Source: an uncultured Clostridium sp. (lineage in GTDB: Bacteria > Bacillota > Clostridia > Lachnospirales > Lachnospiraceae). From it: DNA of 19,705 bases. Made by a program: the position numbers and the translations under genes. Below, piece by piece: positions 8,524 to 15,723 of this stretch (its first letter is position 1; each line of letters opens with the position of its first letter). The DNA lies in contig URUZ01000043.1 in assembly GCA_900551225.1 (NCBI GenBank), forward strand, positions 1 to 19,705, written 5' to 3'. Below the pieces are notes generated by a model that saw only the letters and a list, made by a program, of their open reading frames with translations, was not told the origin of the DNA and did not search any database.

Positions 8524-10884
8524 TTACCCGGCCGGTTCAGTGGTTTTCTCAGGCTGTTTAGCAGCTGTGGTCTGTTCCGTGGCTGCAGACTGTTCCGTAC
8601 CCGAGGTCTCCGTACCCGCGGTCTGTTCCGCGCCTGCGGAAGTTGTCTCCTGCTGGGCGCTGTTTACAGGGGGAGCCGTGACACCCTGGGATTGCGTTTC
8701 TCCGGGTACGCTGTCAGGAAGGCCGCTGATCACCCCATCGCCTCCCTCCACAACTTCGTCGGTCTCATACTGCTTGGTCTCCGGAATAATGCTCTCTTCC
8801 TCGTTTGCTGGATCTGTGCTTATGCCCTCATCTGCGGGCAGGCTTCCCTCCATGTCCTCCTCATCAGGAAGATCCTCAGTTGGAAATACATTTAAATAAG
8901 GTAAGGTCTCTGCCATAATCTTGGAGAAAACCTCGCTGGCATAGGAGCTGTGGGCCTGCTGTGGACCCGGCGGGTAGTTGGGCGTATCGATAATCACATA
9001 GACAAACACCTGGGGATCTTCCGCCGGGGCATACCCTGCAAAGGAGACCAGATAGTTGCCGTTTTTGCGGGGCAGCTTCTCTGCTGTACCCGTCTTGCCG
9101 CCCACATTGTAGCCGGCAACGGCCGCAGCCTTACCGGTTCCGTTGGCAACAGTCTGGAACATGGCTTCCTTCAGGAACTGGGCCGTGGACTGGGATACGG
9201 TCTCCCGCACCAGCACCGGGTCCTTGCGCTCCACCACAGACCCCTGCTCGTTGAGGATCTGTTTGACCACATGGGGTTCATAATATGAGCCTCCGTTGAT
9301 GACGGAGCAATACGCGGCCGCCATCTGGACCATGGTGCAGGTAAAGCCCTGGCCAAAGGAGCTGGTGGCCAGCTGAGTTGGGCCCATGTTGTCCGCGTGA
9401 TAGATCAGGGTGCTGGTATCCGGTTCGCCCGGCAGGTCGATGCCGCTCTTGTCTCCAAAGCCGAAAATAGCCTGGTATTTGGCAAAACGTTCTTTGCCGA
9501 TCATTGCAGCCATGTCCATCATGCAGACGTTGCAGGACTGCATCAGGGACTCCTGCACAGTGAGCCAGCCATGGCCGGTTCTCTTCACGCAGTAGATATC
9601 CCTGTCCGCCACATGGTTGAACCCGGTGCACTCAAAGCTTTCATTGCCCTTCAGTACGCCCTCCTCCAGACCGGCGGCCACGGTGAATATCTTGGACGGG
9701 GAACCCGGTTCATAGGTATCGCTGACACAGAAATTGCGCCATACGGTATTCCAGGCCACCTGGGTTCCATAGGAGATGACTTCATCCCTGCTGTAATGAT
9801 CCAGCACCTGATCCTCGGTGATCACATCACCGTTATTCTCCCGCTTGTAGACTGCCACCGCCTCTTTCTTGCCCATGGCCATCAGTTCTTCATCGGTAAA
9901 GCCCTTGATATCCCGGGGATTATTCAAATCATATGTATTGCTGCTGGCCATGGCCAGGATCTCCCCGTTATTGGGGTTCATCACGATTGCTGCGGTGACC
10001 TTGCTTCCCACGGTGTTCTGCCACTCGTCCACATATTTCTGGGCAATATTCTGTACATTGACGTCTATGGTGGACACCACAGTCCTGCCATTAACCGCCG
10101 GTTTGATCACGCCTTCTAAGTTGGCGTCCTCATCCAGATAGCCGTATTCGCGGCCATTGGTCCCGGTCAGCTGGTCATTGTAGAACTGTTCTATACCGCC
10201 TGTTCCGGTGGCGCCGTCGCCGCTGGAAAATCCAATCACATTGCAGCCCATGGAGTCATAGGGATAGAGCCTCCGATACTCGTCCTCGAACCAGATCCCT
10301 CTCACCCGTTTTTTAGCCTGTTCATTGTCCTCGCTTTCGCGAAATGCCTTGTTGGTATCCTTCTCCAGCTGCTCAAATGCCAGCTTCTGGTCATAGCTCA
10401 GCTGCCTGCCCTTGCTGTAGCGCAGATATGCGCTGCCCGCGCGCTCTTCGATCAGTTTTCTCAGCTCCGCTGCGTCATAGCCAAAGCTGGTGACCAGGGC
10501 ATCGATGGTGGGTTCCAGGTATTTCTCCGGGGCGTCCATGATCTGCCCGGGATCTATGATCAGATTGTACACCTTCTCGCTCTTTGCGATATAGGTGCCG
10601 TTGCGGTCCACAATATCTCCCCTGCGGTAGGGTATGGTCCGGCTGGCATATTCCTGCTGCCGCTGGGACAGAACGATCTTATTGTACTCCTCGCTGTTGT
10701 CCCTGATGATCCGGTAAATGACAGCCACCAAAGCAAATAAAGCCAGCGTAATCAACAGAACCGTGATTGCCAGCTTTTCCTGCATGTACTTTTGAAATAC
10801 TTTTTTATCGTTGCGGTTTTGATTCTTCTGGCCGCCGGAACCTCCCCTGCGGCCTTTAGAATTAGTATTCTGGGATGTCCTCAT
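8524..10884 (-). CDS. pbpB: Class B penicillin-binding protein PbpB/FtsI with long acidic Thr-rich tail
   Basis: Likely division-specific transpeptidase, partner of FtsW. A basic Gly/Asn-rich cytoplasmic head (1-36) precedes one membrane helix (about 38-58), then the dimerisation domain with RRGDIVDRNG (87-96) and RLYPYDSMGCNVIGF (205-219). The transpeptidase motifs are SPSK at 395-398 (usually STFK or similar; nucleophile S395 and K398 kept), SCN at 450-452 and KTGTAEK at 597-603. The domain ends near 667. Residues 668-786 are an acidic, then Thr/Ser/Glu/Ala-rich low-complexity tail, extracellular by topology. It stands where B. subtilis PbpB carries PASTA domains. The start overlaps the end of ftsL by 23 nt with AAGG just upstream, so the two are probably translationally coupled. 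Confidence 0.93.
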   Translation of the reverse strand: MRTSQNTNSKGRRGGSGGQKNQNRNDKKVFQKYMQEKLAITVLLITLALFALVAVIYRIIRDNSEEYNKIVLSQRQQEYASRTIPYRRGDIVDRNGTYIAKSEKVYNLIIDPGQIMDAPEKYLEPTIDALVTSFGYDAAELRKLIEERAGSAYLRYSKGRQLSYDQKLAFEQLEKDTNKAFRESEDNEQAKKRVRGIWFEDEYRRLYPYDSMGCNVIGFSSGDGATGTGGIEQFYNDQLTGTNGREYGYLDEDANLEGVIKPAVNGRTVVSTIDVNVQNIAQKYVDEWQNTVGSKVTAAIVMNPNNGEILAMASSNTYDLNNPRDIKGFTDEELMAMGKKEAVAVYKRENNGDVITEDQVLDHYSRDEVISYGTQVAWNTVWRNFCVSDTYEPGSPSKIFTVAAGLEEGVLKGNESFECTGFNHVADRDIYCVKRTGHGWLTVQESLMQSCNVCMMDMAAMIGKERFAKYQAIFGFGDKSGIDLPGEPDTSTLIYHADNMGPTQLATSSFGQGFTCTMVQMAAAYCSVINGGSYYEPHVVKQILNEQGSVVERKDPVLVRETVSQSTAQFLKEAMFQTVANGTGKAAAVAGYNVGGKTGTAEKLPRKNGNYLVSFAGYAPAEDPQVFVYVIIDTPNYPPGPQQAHSSYASEVFSKIMAETLPYLNVFPTEDLPDEEDMEGSLPADEGISTDPANEEESIIPETKQYETDEVVEGGDGVISGLPDSVPGETQSQGVTAPPVNSAQQETTSAGAEQTAGTETSGTEQSAATEQTTAAKQPEKTTEPAG
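8530..8640 (-). repeat. Imperfect short repeats in the pbpB tail
   Basis: The plus strand shows near-copies of a CTGTTCCG unit (around 8572, 8589 and 8628) separated by CGTACCCG-type units. They encode Thr-Glu-Gln/Thr-Glu-Thr steps of the low-complexity tail. Such DNA is prone to slippage, so tail length may vary between strains. The element lies inside the coding sequence and is not a mobile repeat. Confidence 0.5.
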
Positions 10885-11398
10885 ACTGCCTTACGTACTC
10901 ACTTTCTGTCTTGTCAAACATTAAAACCTGATTCTTTTTAGCATATACCATACCTAATTCCTTGGTTGCGATCTCGTAAATCTGGTTTAAATCTACACTG
11001 GTATTGATCGCCGTCTCCAGGGCATCATTTTCCGAACGCTTCTGTTCCAGCTGGGCTTCCAGCTGTTCGATTCTGTGCATCCTGCCGGTGATGGAGGACT
11101 GCAGATGGAGATAGTTCACACAGAGGTATAAGGTGCAAAGTGATGCAATTGTCAGCAGGATCACATAGGGAAGATCCATATGCAGCGCCTTTTCCTGATT
11201 GCGCCGGACCCTCTGGTTGCTGCGCACATCGCTTGTCTTCTTCGGCCTTCTTCTTGGTTCGCTGTGCCTTGGTTCCTGAATCGGTTCCAGTTTCGGCGCG
11301 GCTGCGCCATGTACATATCCGCCACGGTAACCTTCATTCCCCTGGCGCCTTATCTGTCTGTCTGCGCGCCTTACCGGCGCCTGCGCTCTAGCAGCCAT
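10862..11398 (-). CDS. ftsL: Cell division protein FtsL
   Basis: Small bitopic divisome protein that pairs with DivIC and DivIB to activate FtsW-PBP. A long Arg-rich cytoplasmic segment (1-73, strongly basic) precedes a single membrane helix (about 76-95), then a periplasmic-side coiled coil (about 98-132, heptads with Leu, Ile and Glu such as IEQLEAQLEQK), and the typical short end with ELGMVYAKKNQV (147-158). GGGAGGA lies about 8 nt before the ATG. FtsL is poorly conserved. The call rests on topology, the ELGM block and the position between rsmH and pbpB. The 178-residue length is longer than most because of the basic head. Confidence 0.88.
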   Translation of the reverse strand: MAARAQAPVRRADRQIRRQGNEGYRGGYVHGAAAPKLEPIQEPRHSEPRRRPKKTSDVRSNQRVRRNQEKALHMDLPYVILLTIASLCTLYLCVNYLHLQSSITGRMHRIEQLEAQLEQKRSENDALETAINTSVDLNQIYEIATKELGMVYAKKNQVLMFDKTESEYVRQYEDIPEY

Positions 11399-11477
11399 AA
11401 TCCTTATCCTCCCTTCCCTTTTTTGAAAATCTTCAGTATCCTGCGGCGTATCCGATTACGCCTGTCCTTTTATCCGA

Positions 11478-12419
11478 TTAAACCCTTTCGAAAACCCGTA
11501 ATTTAGCGCTCTTTGAGCGGCTGTTGTACTCCAGCTCCTCCTCCGACGGCAGAAGCGGCTTCCTGGTGATAACTTTTCCCTTGCTCACCCGTTTGCAGAC
11601 GCAGACCGGGAAATCCGGCGGGCAGATGCAGGGGTTCTCATTGGTCCGGAAGCGTACCTTTACAATCCGGTCCTCCAGTGAATGGAAGGTGATGATGCTC
11701 AGCCTTCCGCCTGGATTCAATAAATCGATCATTGTGTCAATGGACTGTTCCAGTACCGTCAGCTCCTGATTCAGTTCAATCCGGATGGCCTGGAAGGTAC
11801 GTTTGGCCGGATGGCCGCCCGTGGCCCTTACCTTGGCCGGAATCGCTCCCCTGATGATCTCCGCCAGCTGCCCGGTTGTCTCTATTGGGCGGATCTGGCG
11901 CTCTCTCACAATGTGTTTTGCTATGTTCTTGGCGAAACGGTCCTCGCCATAGTCGCGGATAATCCGGTACAGATCGAACTCTCCGTATTCGTTGACAATA
12001 TCTGCCGCTGTCTGTGGATTCCGCTGGTCCATACGCATGTCCAAAGGCGCGTCCTCGCGGTAGGTAAATCCCCGCTCCGGGGTATCCAGCTGGTGGGACG
12101 AAACGCCCAGATCCAGATAGATGCCGTCCACCTTGTCCACATTCAGTTCCTGTAAAACGCTGCGGATATTCCTGTAGTTATTCCGCACGATTGTAACCTT
12201 ATCTTCAAAATGCCTCAGTCTCTGCCCTGCGGCCCGGATGGCGTCCGCATCCTGGTCGATTCCGATCAGCCGGCCGTGACCCAGGCGCTTGCATACTTCC
12301 AGCGCGTGTCCGCCGCCCCCAAGGGTGCCGTCCACATAACAGCCGCCGGGTATGATATTCAAGCTGCCCACCGTCTCATACAGGAGGACCGATGTGTGTC
12401 CAAAATTAATATCTTCCAT
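11478..12419 (-). CDS. rsmH: 16S rRNA (cytosine(1402)-N(4))-methyltransferase RsmH
   Basis: SAM-dependent enzyme that methylates N4 of C1402 in the 16S rRNA P site. Class I methyltransferase motifs: DGTLGGGGHA (30-39), LIGIDQD (51-57), and YLDLGVSSHQLD (101-112) with the following RGFTY and PLDMRMD (125-131). The family-specific GHPAKRTFQAIRIELN (202-217) and FHSLEDR (245-251) blocks are intact. A Cys-rich loop (C264, C266, C273, C275) is seen in many homologues. The length of 313 residues is normal. The start overlaps the mraZ stop as TGATG, a hallmark of coupled translation. Confidence 0.97.
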   Translation of the reverse strand: MEDINFGHTSVLLYETVGSLNIIPGGCYVDGTLGGGGHALEVCKRLGHGRLIGIDQDADAIRAAGQRLRHFEDKVTIVRNNYRNIRSVLQELNVDKVDGIYLDLGVSSHQLDTPERGFTYREDAPLDMRMDQRNPQTAADIVNEYGEFDLYRIIRDYGEDRFAKNIAKHIVRERQIRPIETTGQLAEIIRGAIPAKVRATGGHPAKRTFQAIRIELNQELTVLEQSIDTMIDLLNPGGRLSIITFHSLEDRIVKVRFRTNENPCICPPDFPVCVCKRVSKGKVITRKPLLPSEEELEYNSRSKSAKLRVFERV

Positions 12420-12844
12420 CAGATGCCCAAACCTTCCATATGCTCCGCTATTTCTTCCATATCGTCAAACGTATTGGCTTCCAGCCAGCGTTCTTTACTC
12501 CAGATTTCAATGCGGCTTCCCACTCCCACCAGCACTGAGTCTTTCTCGATACCGGCAAATTCCCTTAGAATCGCCGGAAGTAAAATTCTGCCTTGCTTGT
12601 CCACTTCACAGGTGGTAGCGCCTGCCAGAAGGAAACGTGAAAACTTTCGTCCGGCGGTGTTGGTAAGGGGTAATGTGCGCAGTTTTTCTTCAAGGGCAGC
12701 CCACTCAGAATTCTCATACACAAAAAGGCAGTTGTCCAGGCCCTTCGTTACAACGAATTCATCGCCCAACTGCTCTCTGAACTTGGAAGGTACGATCAGA
12801 CGTCCCTTCGCGTCAACTGTATGATTGTACTCACCCATGAACAT
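12419..12844 (-). CDS. mraZ: Transcriptional regulator MraZ
   Basis: DNA-binding protein, a ring of SpoVT-AbrB-like double domains, that represses its own dcw operon. The two halves carry the paired signatures DAKGRLIVPSKFR (11-23) and DKQGRILLPAILR (82-94). The length of 141 residues is normal. The ATG at 12844 has AGGTGAT about 9 nt upstream; MFMGEYNHT is the usual family start. It is the first gene after a promoter whose transcribed leader contains a ladder of GTGG repeats, the expected MraZ operator, so negative autoregulation is likely. Confidence 0.97.
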   Translation of the reverse strand: MFMGEYNHTVDAKGRLIVPSKFREQLGDEFVVTKGLDNCLFVYENSEWAALEEKLRTLPLTNTAGRKFSRFLLAGATTCEVDKQGRILLPAILREFAGIEKDSVLVGVGSRIEIWSKERWLEANTFDDMEEIAEHMEGLGI

Positions 12845-12904
12845 AGCTCATCACCTGCTGTACATCAACGCGGTACGTGGAGCCAGATGGGGGATCCGAA
12901 ACCC

Positions 12905-12958
12905 CCATCTCATCCACTTTACAACCATCCTCTACCACTTTGCACCACTTTCTACCAC
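12905..12958 (-). promoter_or_regulatory. MraZ operator: ladder of GTGG/ATGG boxes
   Basis: On the minus strand, GTGG cores occur at 12955-12958, 12945-12948 and 12935-12938, ATGG at 12925-12928, GTGG at 12914-12917 and ATGG at 12905-12908. Steps are 10, 10, 10, 11 and 9 bp, about one helical turn each. The first three share the AAGTGG context. MraZ is known to bind direct repeats of this type upstream of its own gene. The array lies immediately downstream of the predicted transcription start (about +4 to +57). Confidence 0.85.
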
Positions 12959-12968
12959 TTGTATGTCC

Positions 12969-12997
12969 ATAATAGTACAGATTCTGGGAAATGGCAA
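12969..12997 (-). promoter_or_regulatory. dcw operon promoter (PmraZ)
   Basis: TTGCCA (12992-12997) and TATTAT (12969-12974) are separated by exactly 17 bp on the minus strand, a strong sigma-A match. Transcription should start near 12962, right at the first MraZ box, leaving a leader of about 118 nt. The upstream terminator ends about 20 bp before the -35, insulating this promoter from lgt. Confidence 0.82.
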
Positions 12998-13018
12998 GGA
13001 TTTTTACGAAAAACTTTC

Positions 13019-13059
13019 AAAAAAATGAAGCAGCTGCAATAGGAAAATGCAGCTGCTTC
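13019..13059 (-). terminator. Rho-independent terminator between lgt and the dcw promoter
   Basis: A perfect 12-bp stem (13048-13059 with 13027-13038) and 9-nt loop is followed on the minus strand by A then TTTTTTT (13019-13025). The plus-strand side lacks a T run, so it acts on transcripts coming from lgt. It lies about 310 bp after the lgt stop, which means a long 3' untranslated region if no earlier terminator works. Confidence 0.85.
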
Positions 13060-13369
13060 TAAATATGGACAATTCTCAAGTTTTTATACTAAATGTAGGT
13101 TTTATCAGGTTTTTCCCCTCTCCTGAGAGGGGGAATTCTTACGAAATTCTTGGGGTGGGGCCCTGCGCAAAGCCAGTTGGGGCCCTGATTAAAATGTGGT
13201 GGGTGACCGGGTGGAGGGCCGGTAAAAAATGGCCCGGCCGGCGTCATTTCCCCCACTTTGCCACCACTTAATCTTAAAAAATGGAGGCTGTCCATCCCTT
13301 TTTGGAGCAGATCATGCTCTGCGGTGGTGGACATGGTCCGGCCGGCGGAAATAAATGATCAGACATGCT
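13060..13369. other. Gene-free, hairpin-rich intergenic tract
   Basis: No convincing gene is seen. The tract holds an 8-bp perfect hairpin (13115-13132), a direct repeat of TGGGGCCCTG (13156-13165 and 13178-13187), a GGGCC/GGCCC hairpin near 13217-13235, and CCGGCCGGCG twice (13234-13243, 13338-13347). It also has two CCAC-type boxes (13253-13268) resembling MraZ sites. A TGTCCA/TGGACA pair (13289-13294, 13328-13333) followed on the minus strand by six T (13276-13281) could be a weak lgt terminator. Its composition is GC-rich in the middle and AT-rich at the left end. It could be an untranslated lgt tail, a dispersed repeat element or a structured RNA. Confidence 0.5.
13156..13187. repeat. 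10-bp direct repeat flanking a short spacer
   Basis: TGGGGCCCTG occurs twice, 22 bp apart start to start. Because GGGCCC is self-complementary, the copies can also pair with each other as a stem around the spacer. No meaning is known; it may be part of a dispersed intergenic repeat. Confidence 0.55.
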
Positions 13370-14248
13370 CTAGCTTTCGGCGGACTTCTCTCCCACTTTC
13401 AGCTGTCTGTGCTTATAAATGATCACAGCAGCCCCCACTGCCGCCAGTCCGGCGCTCAGCAGCTGGGACACGGCCAGTCCGGTTCCCCATATCTTCAGCT
13501 GGTCGGTGCGCAGCCCCTCGATCCAGAAACGCCCGATGCCGTAGCCCAGGAAGTAGATCCACATCATCTCCCCGTCAAACTTCTTGCGCTTGCGGTACCA
13601 CAGCATAAAGATCAGAACGCCCAGGTTCCACATGGATTCGTAGAAAAAGGTGGGATGGACCTGGATGTAAGCCACACCGTCCTCCACGATCTTGCGGTCC
13701 AACAGATCCTGGGAGAGCATGGTGGGATTCACCAGGCTCAGCTTGATGCGCATGGCCAGCAGGTTGTCCGTAAAGCCGCCGAAGGCTTCACAGTTGAAGA
13801 AATTCCCCCACCTGCCGATGATCTGGCCGGTGACCAGTCCCAGCACGCCGCTGTCGGCCAGGGAGAAAAAGGACAGCTTGCGGACTCTGGTAAACACAAT
13901 CAGAGTCACCACTGCTCCGATAACGCCGCCGTAGATGGCCAGGCCGCCGCCCCGCAGGTTGAATACCTGCAGCAGGTCGTCCTTGTAGGTGTCCCAGTCA
14001 AAGGCCACATAGTAAAGCCTGGCTCCAATAATGGAGATGATGATGGCGTACAGGGCAAAGTCCAGATACACATCCGGGTCCTGCCCCCTGCGCCTGGCGT
14101 CCGACAGGGCCACATAGATTCCCGCCAGCATACCCAACCCGATAATGATCCCGTAGAAGGTGATGCGGAATCCGAATACGGTGATGCTGTTCCTCAGATG
14201 GTCTATGGTAATTCCCAGATTTACAAAACTCAAATCTGCTCCGTTCAT
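13370..14248 (-). CDS. lgt: Phosphatidylglycerol--prolipoprotein diacylglyceryl transferase Lgt
   Basis: Membrane enzyme that transfers diacylglycerol from phosphatidylglycerol to the lipobox cysteine of prolipoproteins, the first step of lipoprotein maturation. About seven membrane helices. Family blocks: GGLAIYGG (101-108), the signature GRWGNFFNCEAFG (145-157) with the essential Arg and Asn, HPTFFYES (198-205) and EGLRTD (244-249). The length of 292 residues is normal. AAAGGAGT lies about 10 nt before the ATG. It is transcribed alone, divergently from ychF, from the promoter at 14289-14317. Confidence 0.96.
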   Translation of the reverse strand: MNGADLSFVNLGITIDHLRNSITVFGFRITFYGIIIGLGMLAGIYVALSDARRRGQDPDVYLDFALYAIIISIIGARLYYVAFDWDTYKDDLLQVFNLRGGGLAIYGGVIGAVVTLIVFTRVRKLSFFSLADSGVLGLVTGQIIGRWGNFFNCEAFGGFTDNLLAMRIKLSLVNPTMLSQDLLDRKIVEDGVAYIQVHPTFFYESMWNLGVLIFMLWYRKRKKFDGEMMWIYFLGYGIGRFWIEGLRTDQLKIWGTGLAVSQLLSAGLAAVGAAVIIYKHRQLKVGEKSAES

Positions 14249-14288
14249 ATGTTGTTAACTCCTTTCCATGCTGTCAAGATTCTTCCCC

Positions 14289-14317
14289 ATTTTACAGCAC
14301 ACTATTACAAAAAGCAA
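14289..14317 (-). promoter_or_regulatory. lgt promoter
   Basis: On the minus strand TTGCTT (14312-14317) and TAAAAT (14289-14294) are spaced by exactly 17 bp, with a TG directly before the -10. Transcription should start near 14282, about 34 nt before the lgt ATG. Confidence 0.65.
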
Positions 14318-14413
14318 GTTGCATTTCACTCCCCTGCCAAAAAGCGGCAGCGCACCATGCTGCGGAATACGGCCCGTAAATAGTAATCAGGTCTTTTATT
14401 TCCAGGGCTTTTG

Positions 14414-14422
14414 TGATATGAT
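14414..14422 (+). promoter_or_regulatory. ychF promoter, extended -10 type
   Basis: TGATATGAT gives a TGn extended -10 with hexamer TATGAT (14417-14422). The -35 region, TTTTAT at 14394-14399, is weak, as is common with extended -10 promoters. Transcription should start near 14429. AGGAAGG (14446-14452) then precedes the ychF ATG by 7 nt. Confidence 0.55.
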
Positions 14423-14459
14423 AGTTAAGCTGTACATTATGATATAGGAAGGTAATCAC

Positions 14460-15557
14460 ATGAAATTAGGTATCGTAGGACTCCCCAATGTAGGTAAGAG
14501 TACCCTGTTTAATTCATTGACCAAAGCTGGTGCGGAATCTGCTAACTATCCCTTCTGCACCATTGACCCCAACGTAGGCGTGGTTCCTGTTCCGGATTCC
14601 CGCCTGGACAAGCTGACCGCCATGTATGACTCCGCCAAGACCACCCCGGCTGTGATTGAATTCGTGGATATCGCCGGACTGGTGAAGGGCGCTTCCAAGG
14701 GCGAGGGCCTGGGCAACCAGTTCCTTTCCAACATCCGCGAGGTGGATGCCATTGTCCATGTGGTCCGCTGCTTTGACGATCCCAACGTGATTCACGTGGA
14801 CGGGAATGTCAATCCTCTGCGCGACATAGAGACAATCAACCTGGAGCTGATCTTCTCCGACATCGAGATCCTGGAGCGCCGCATCGCCAAGCAGGGCAAG
14901 GGCGCTTTCAACAACAAGGATCTGGCTAAAGAGCTGGAATTGCTGAAGGCTATCAAGGCCCATCTGGAGGACGGCAATCTGGCCAGAAGCTTTGAACCTG
15001 ATGACGATGAGGCGCTGGCCTTCATCGCTGAGCTGAATCTGCTGACCTACAAGCCGGTCATCTTCGCCGCCAATGTGGCTGAGGTGGATCTGGCCGATGA
15101 CGGGGCAAACAATGCCTATGTGCAGGCGGTCCGTGAGTTTGCTGCGGAGAACCACTGTGAAGTGTTCGTCATCTGTGCTGAGATCGAACAGGAGATCGCC
15201 GAGCTGGATGACGATGAGAAGAGCATGTTCCTGGAGGACCTGGGACTCACCGAGTCTGGGCTGGAGAAGCTGATCGCCGCCAGCTACCGTATTCTGGGCC
15301 TGATCAGCTATCTGACCGCCGGTCCCCAGGAGAGCCGCGCCTGGACCATCAAGGTGGGCACCAAGGCCCCGCAGGCCGCAGGCAAGATCCACAGTGATTT
15401 CGAGCGGGGCTTCATCCGCGCCGAGGTTGTGGCCTACGATGACCTGATGGAGCACGGAAGTATGAGCGCTGCCAAGGAAAAAGGGCTGGTGCGCTCCGAG
15501 GGCAAGGAATATGTGATGAAGGACGGGGACGTGGTGCTGTTCCGGTTCAATGTATAA
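14460..15557 (+). CDS. ychF: Redox-regulated ATPase YchF (Obg-family, OLA1 homologue)
   Basis: Ribosome-associated P-loop NTPase that prefers ATP over GTP. G1 loop GLPNVGKS (7-14), the NYPFCTIDPNVG switch I block (29-40), G3 DIAGLVKGASKGEGLGN (70-86), and NVAE (205-208) at G4 in place of NKxD, the change that explains ATP preference in this family. A coiled-coil insertion spans about 125-200 and a TGS domain about 282-365, ending VVLFRFNV as usual. The length of 365 residues is normal. It is monocistronic, with its own promoter and a strong terminator. Its codons are C/G-ending, suggesting good expression. The long open frame on the opposite strand is a shadow. Confidence 0.98.
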   Translation: MKLGIVGLPNVGKSTLFNSLTKAGAESANYPFCTIDPNVGVVPVPDSRLDKLTAMYDSAKTTPAVIEFVDIAGLVKGASKGEGLGNQFLSNIREVDAIVHVVRCFDDPNVIHVDGNVNPLRDIETINLELIFSDIEILERRIAKQGKGAFNNKDLAKELELLKAIKAHLEDGNLARSFEPDDDEALAFIAELNLLTYKPVIFAANVAEVDLADDGANNAYVQAVREFAAENHCEVFVICAEIEQEIAELDDDEKSMFLEDLGLTESGLEKLIAASYRILGLISYLTAGPQESRAWTIKVGTKAPQAAGKIHSDFERGFIRAEVVAYDDLMEHGSMSAAKEKGLVRSEGKEYVMKDGDVVLFRFNV

Positions 15558-15579
15558 CCAGATTTGCTATAAGATCAAG

Positions 15580-15608
15580 AAGAATCCCGGCCGCGGGATT
15601 CTTTTTTT
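15580..15608 (+). terminator. Rho-independent terminator of ychF
   Basis: A 10-bp perfect stem (15580-15589 with 15594-15603) with a GCCG loop runs into a stretch of seven T (15602-15608). It lies about 20 nt after the ychF stop codon and separates ychF from the fusion gene. Confidence 0.93.
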
Positions 15609-15653
15609 GTTGTGCGCGGTGAAATGCCGGCAAACGTGGGGTTGTGCGAGGTG

Positions 15654-15682
15654 TTGACAACCCTTCATCCCTGGTGTACAAT
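15654..15682 (+). promoter_or_regulatory. Promoter of the TetR-phosphorylase fusion gene
   Basis: A consensus TTGACA (15654-15659) and TACAAT (15677-15682) are spaced by exactly 17 bp. Transcription should start near 15689. The near-consensus match implies a strong promoter that would need repression, which fits an autoregulated TetR gene. Confidence 0.85.
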
Positions 15683-15691
15683 AAGAAAAGA

Positions 15692-15703
15692 GACATTAAT
15701 GTC
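15692..15703. promoter_or_regulatory. Perfect 12-bp palindrome, candidate TetR-type operator
   Basis: GACATTAATGTC reads identically on both strands and lies about 4-15 nt after the predicted start of transcription, before the AAGGAGG ribosome site (15711-15717). TetR-family dimers bind short palindromes placed over or just after promoters of their own genes, so this is the obvious autoregulatory site. No second copy was noticed elsewhere in the window. Confidence 0.6.
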
Positions 15704-15723
15704 GCATTTTAAGGAGGCAAAAA

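Noticed and set aside
6637..10884. Recent duplication giving the two adjacent PBP genes
   Set aside because: The proteins differ strongly in motifs and length, matching the ancient pbpB-spoVD pair rather than a fresh duplication.
12905..12958. CRISPR-like or tandem repeat reading of the 10-bp ladder
   Set aside because: Units are far too short and lie next to mraZ; the MraZ operator explains them.
12821..13042. Short plus-strand frames across the mraZ promoter
   Set aside because: They overlap the promoter, MraZ boxes and terminator on the other strand and resemble no protein.
13089..13334. 81-codon minus-strand frame in the lgt-mraZ gap
   Set aside because: No ribosome-binding site; it runs through the hairpins and direct repeats, and its Pro/Gly-rich content looks like translated repeat DNA.
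13355..14383. 342-codon open frame on the plus strand opposite lgt
   Set aside because: It lies wholly antisense to a gene with intact Lgt signatures, has His/Gln-rich content typical of shadow frames and matches no family.
14514..15455. 313-codon open frame on the minus strand opposite ychF
   Set aside because: Shadow of the highly conserved ychF frame; no ribosome-binding site and no recognisable domain.
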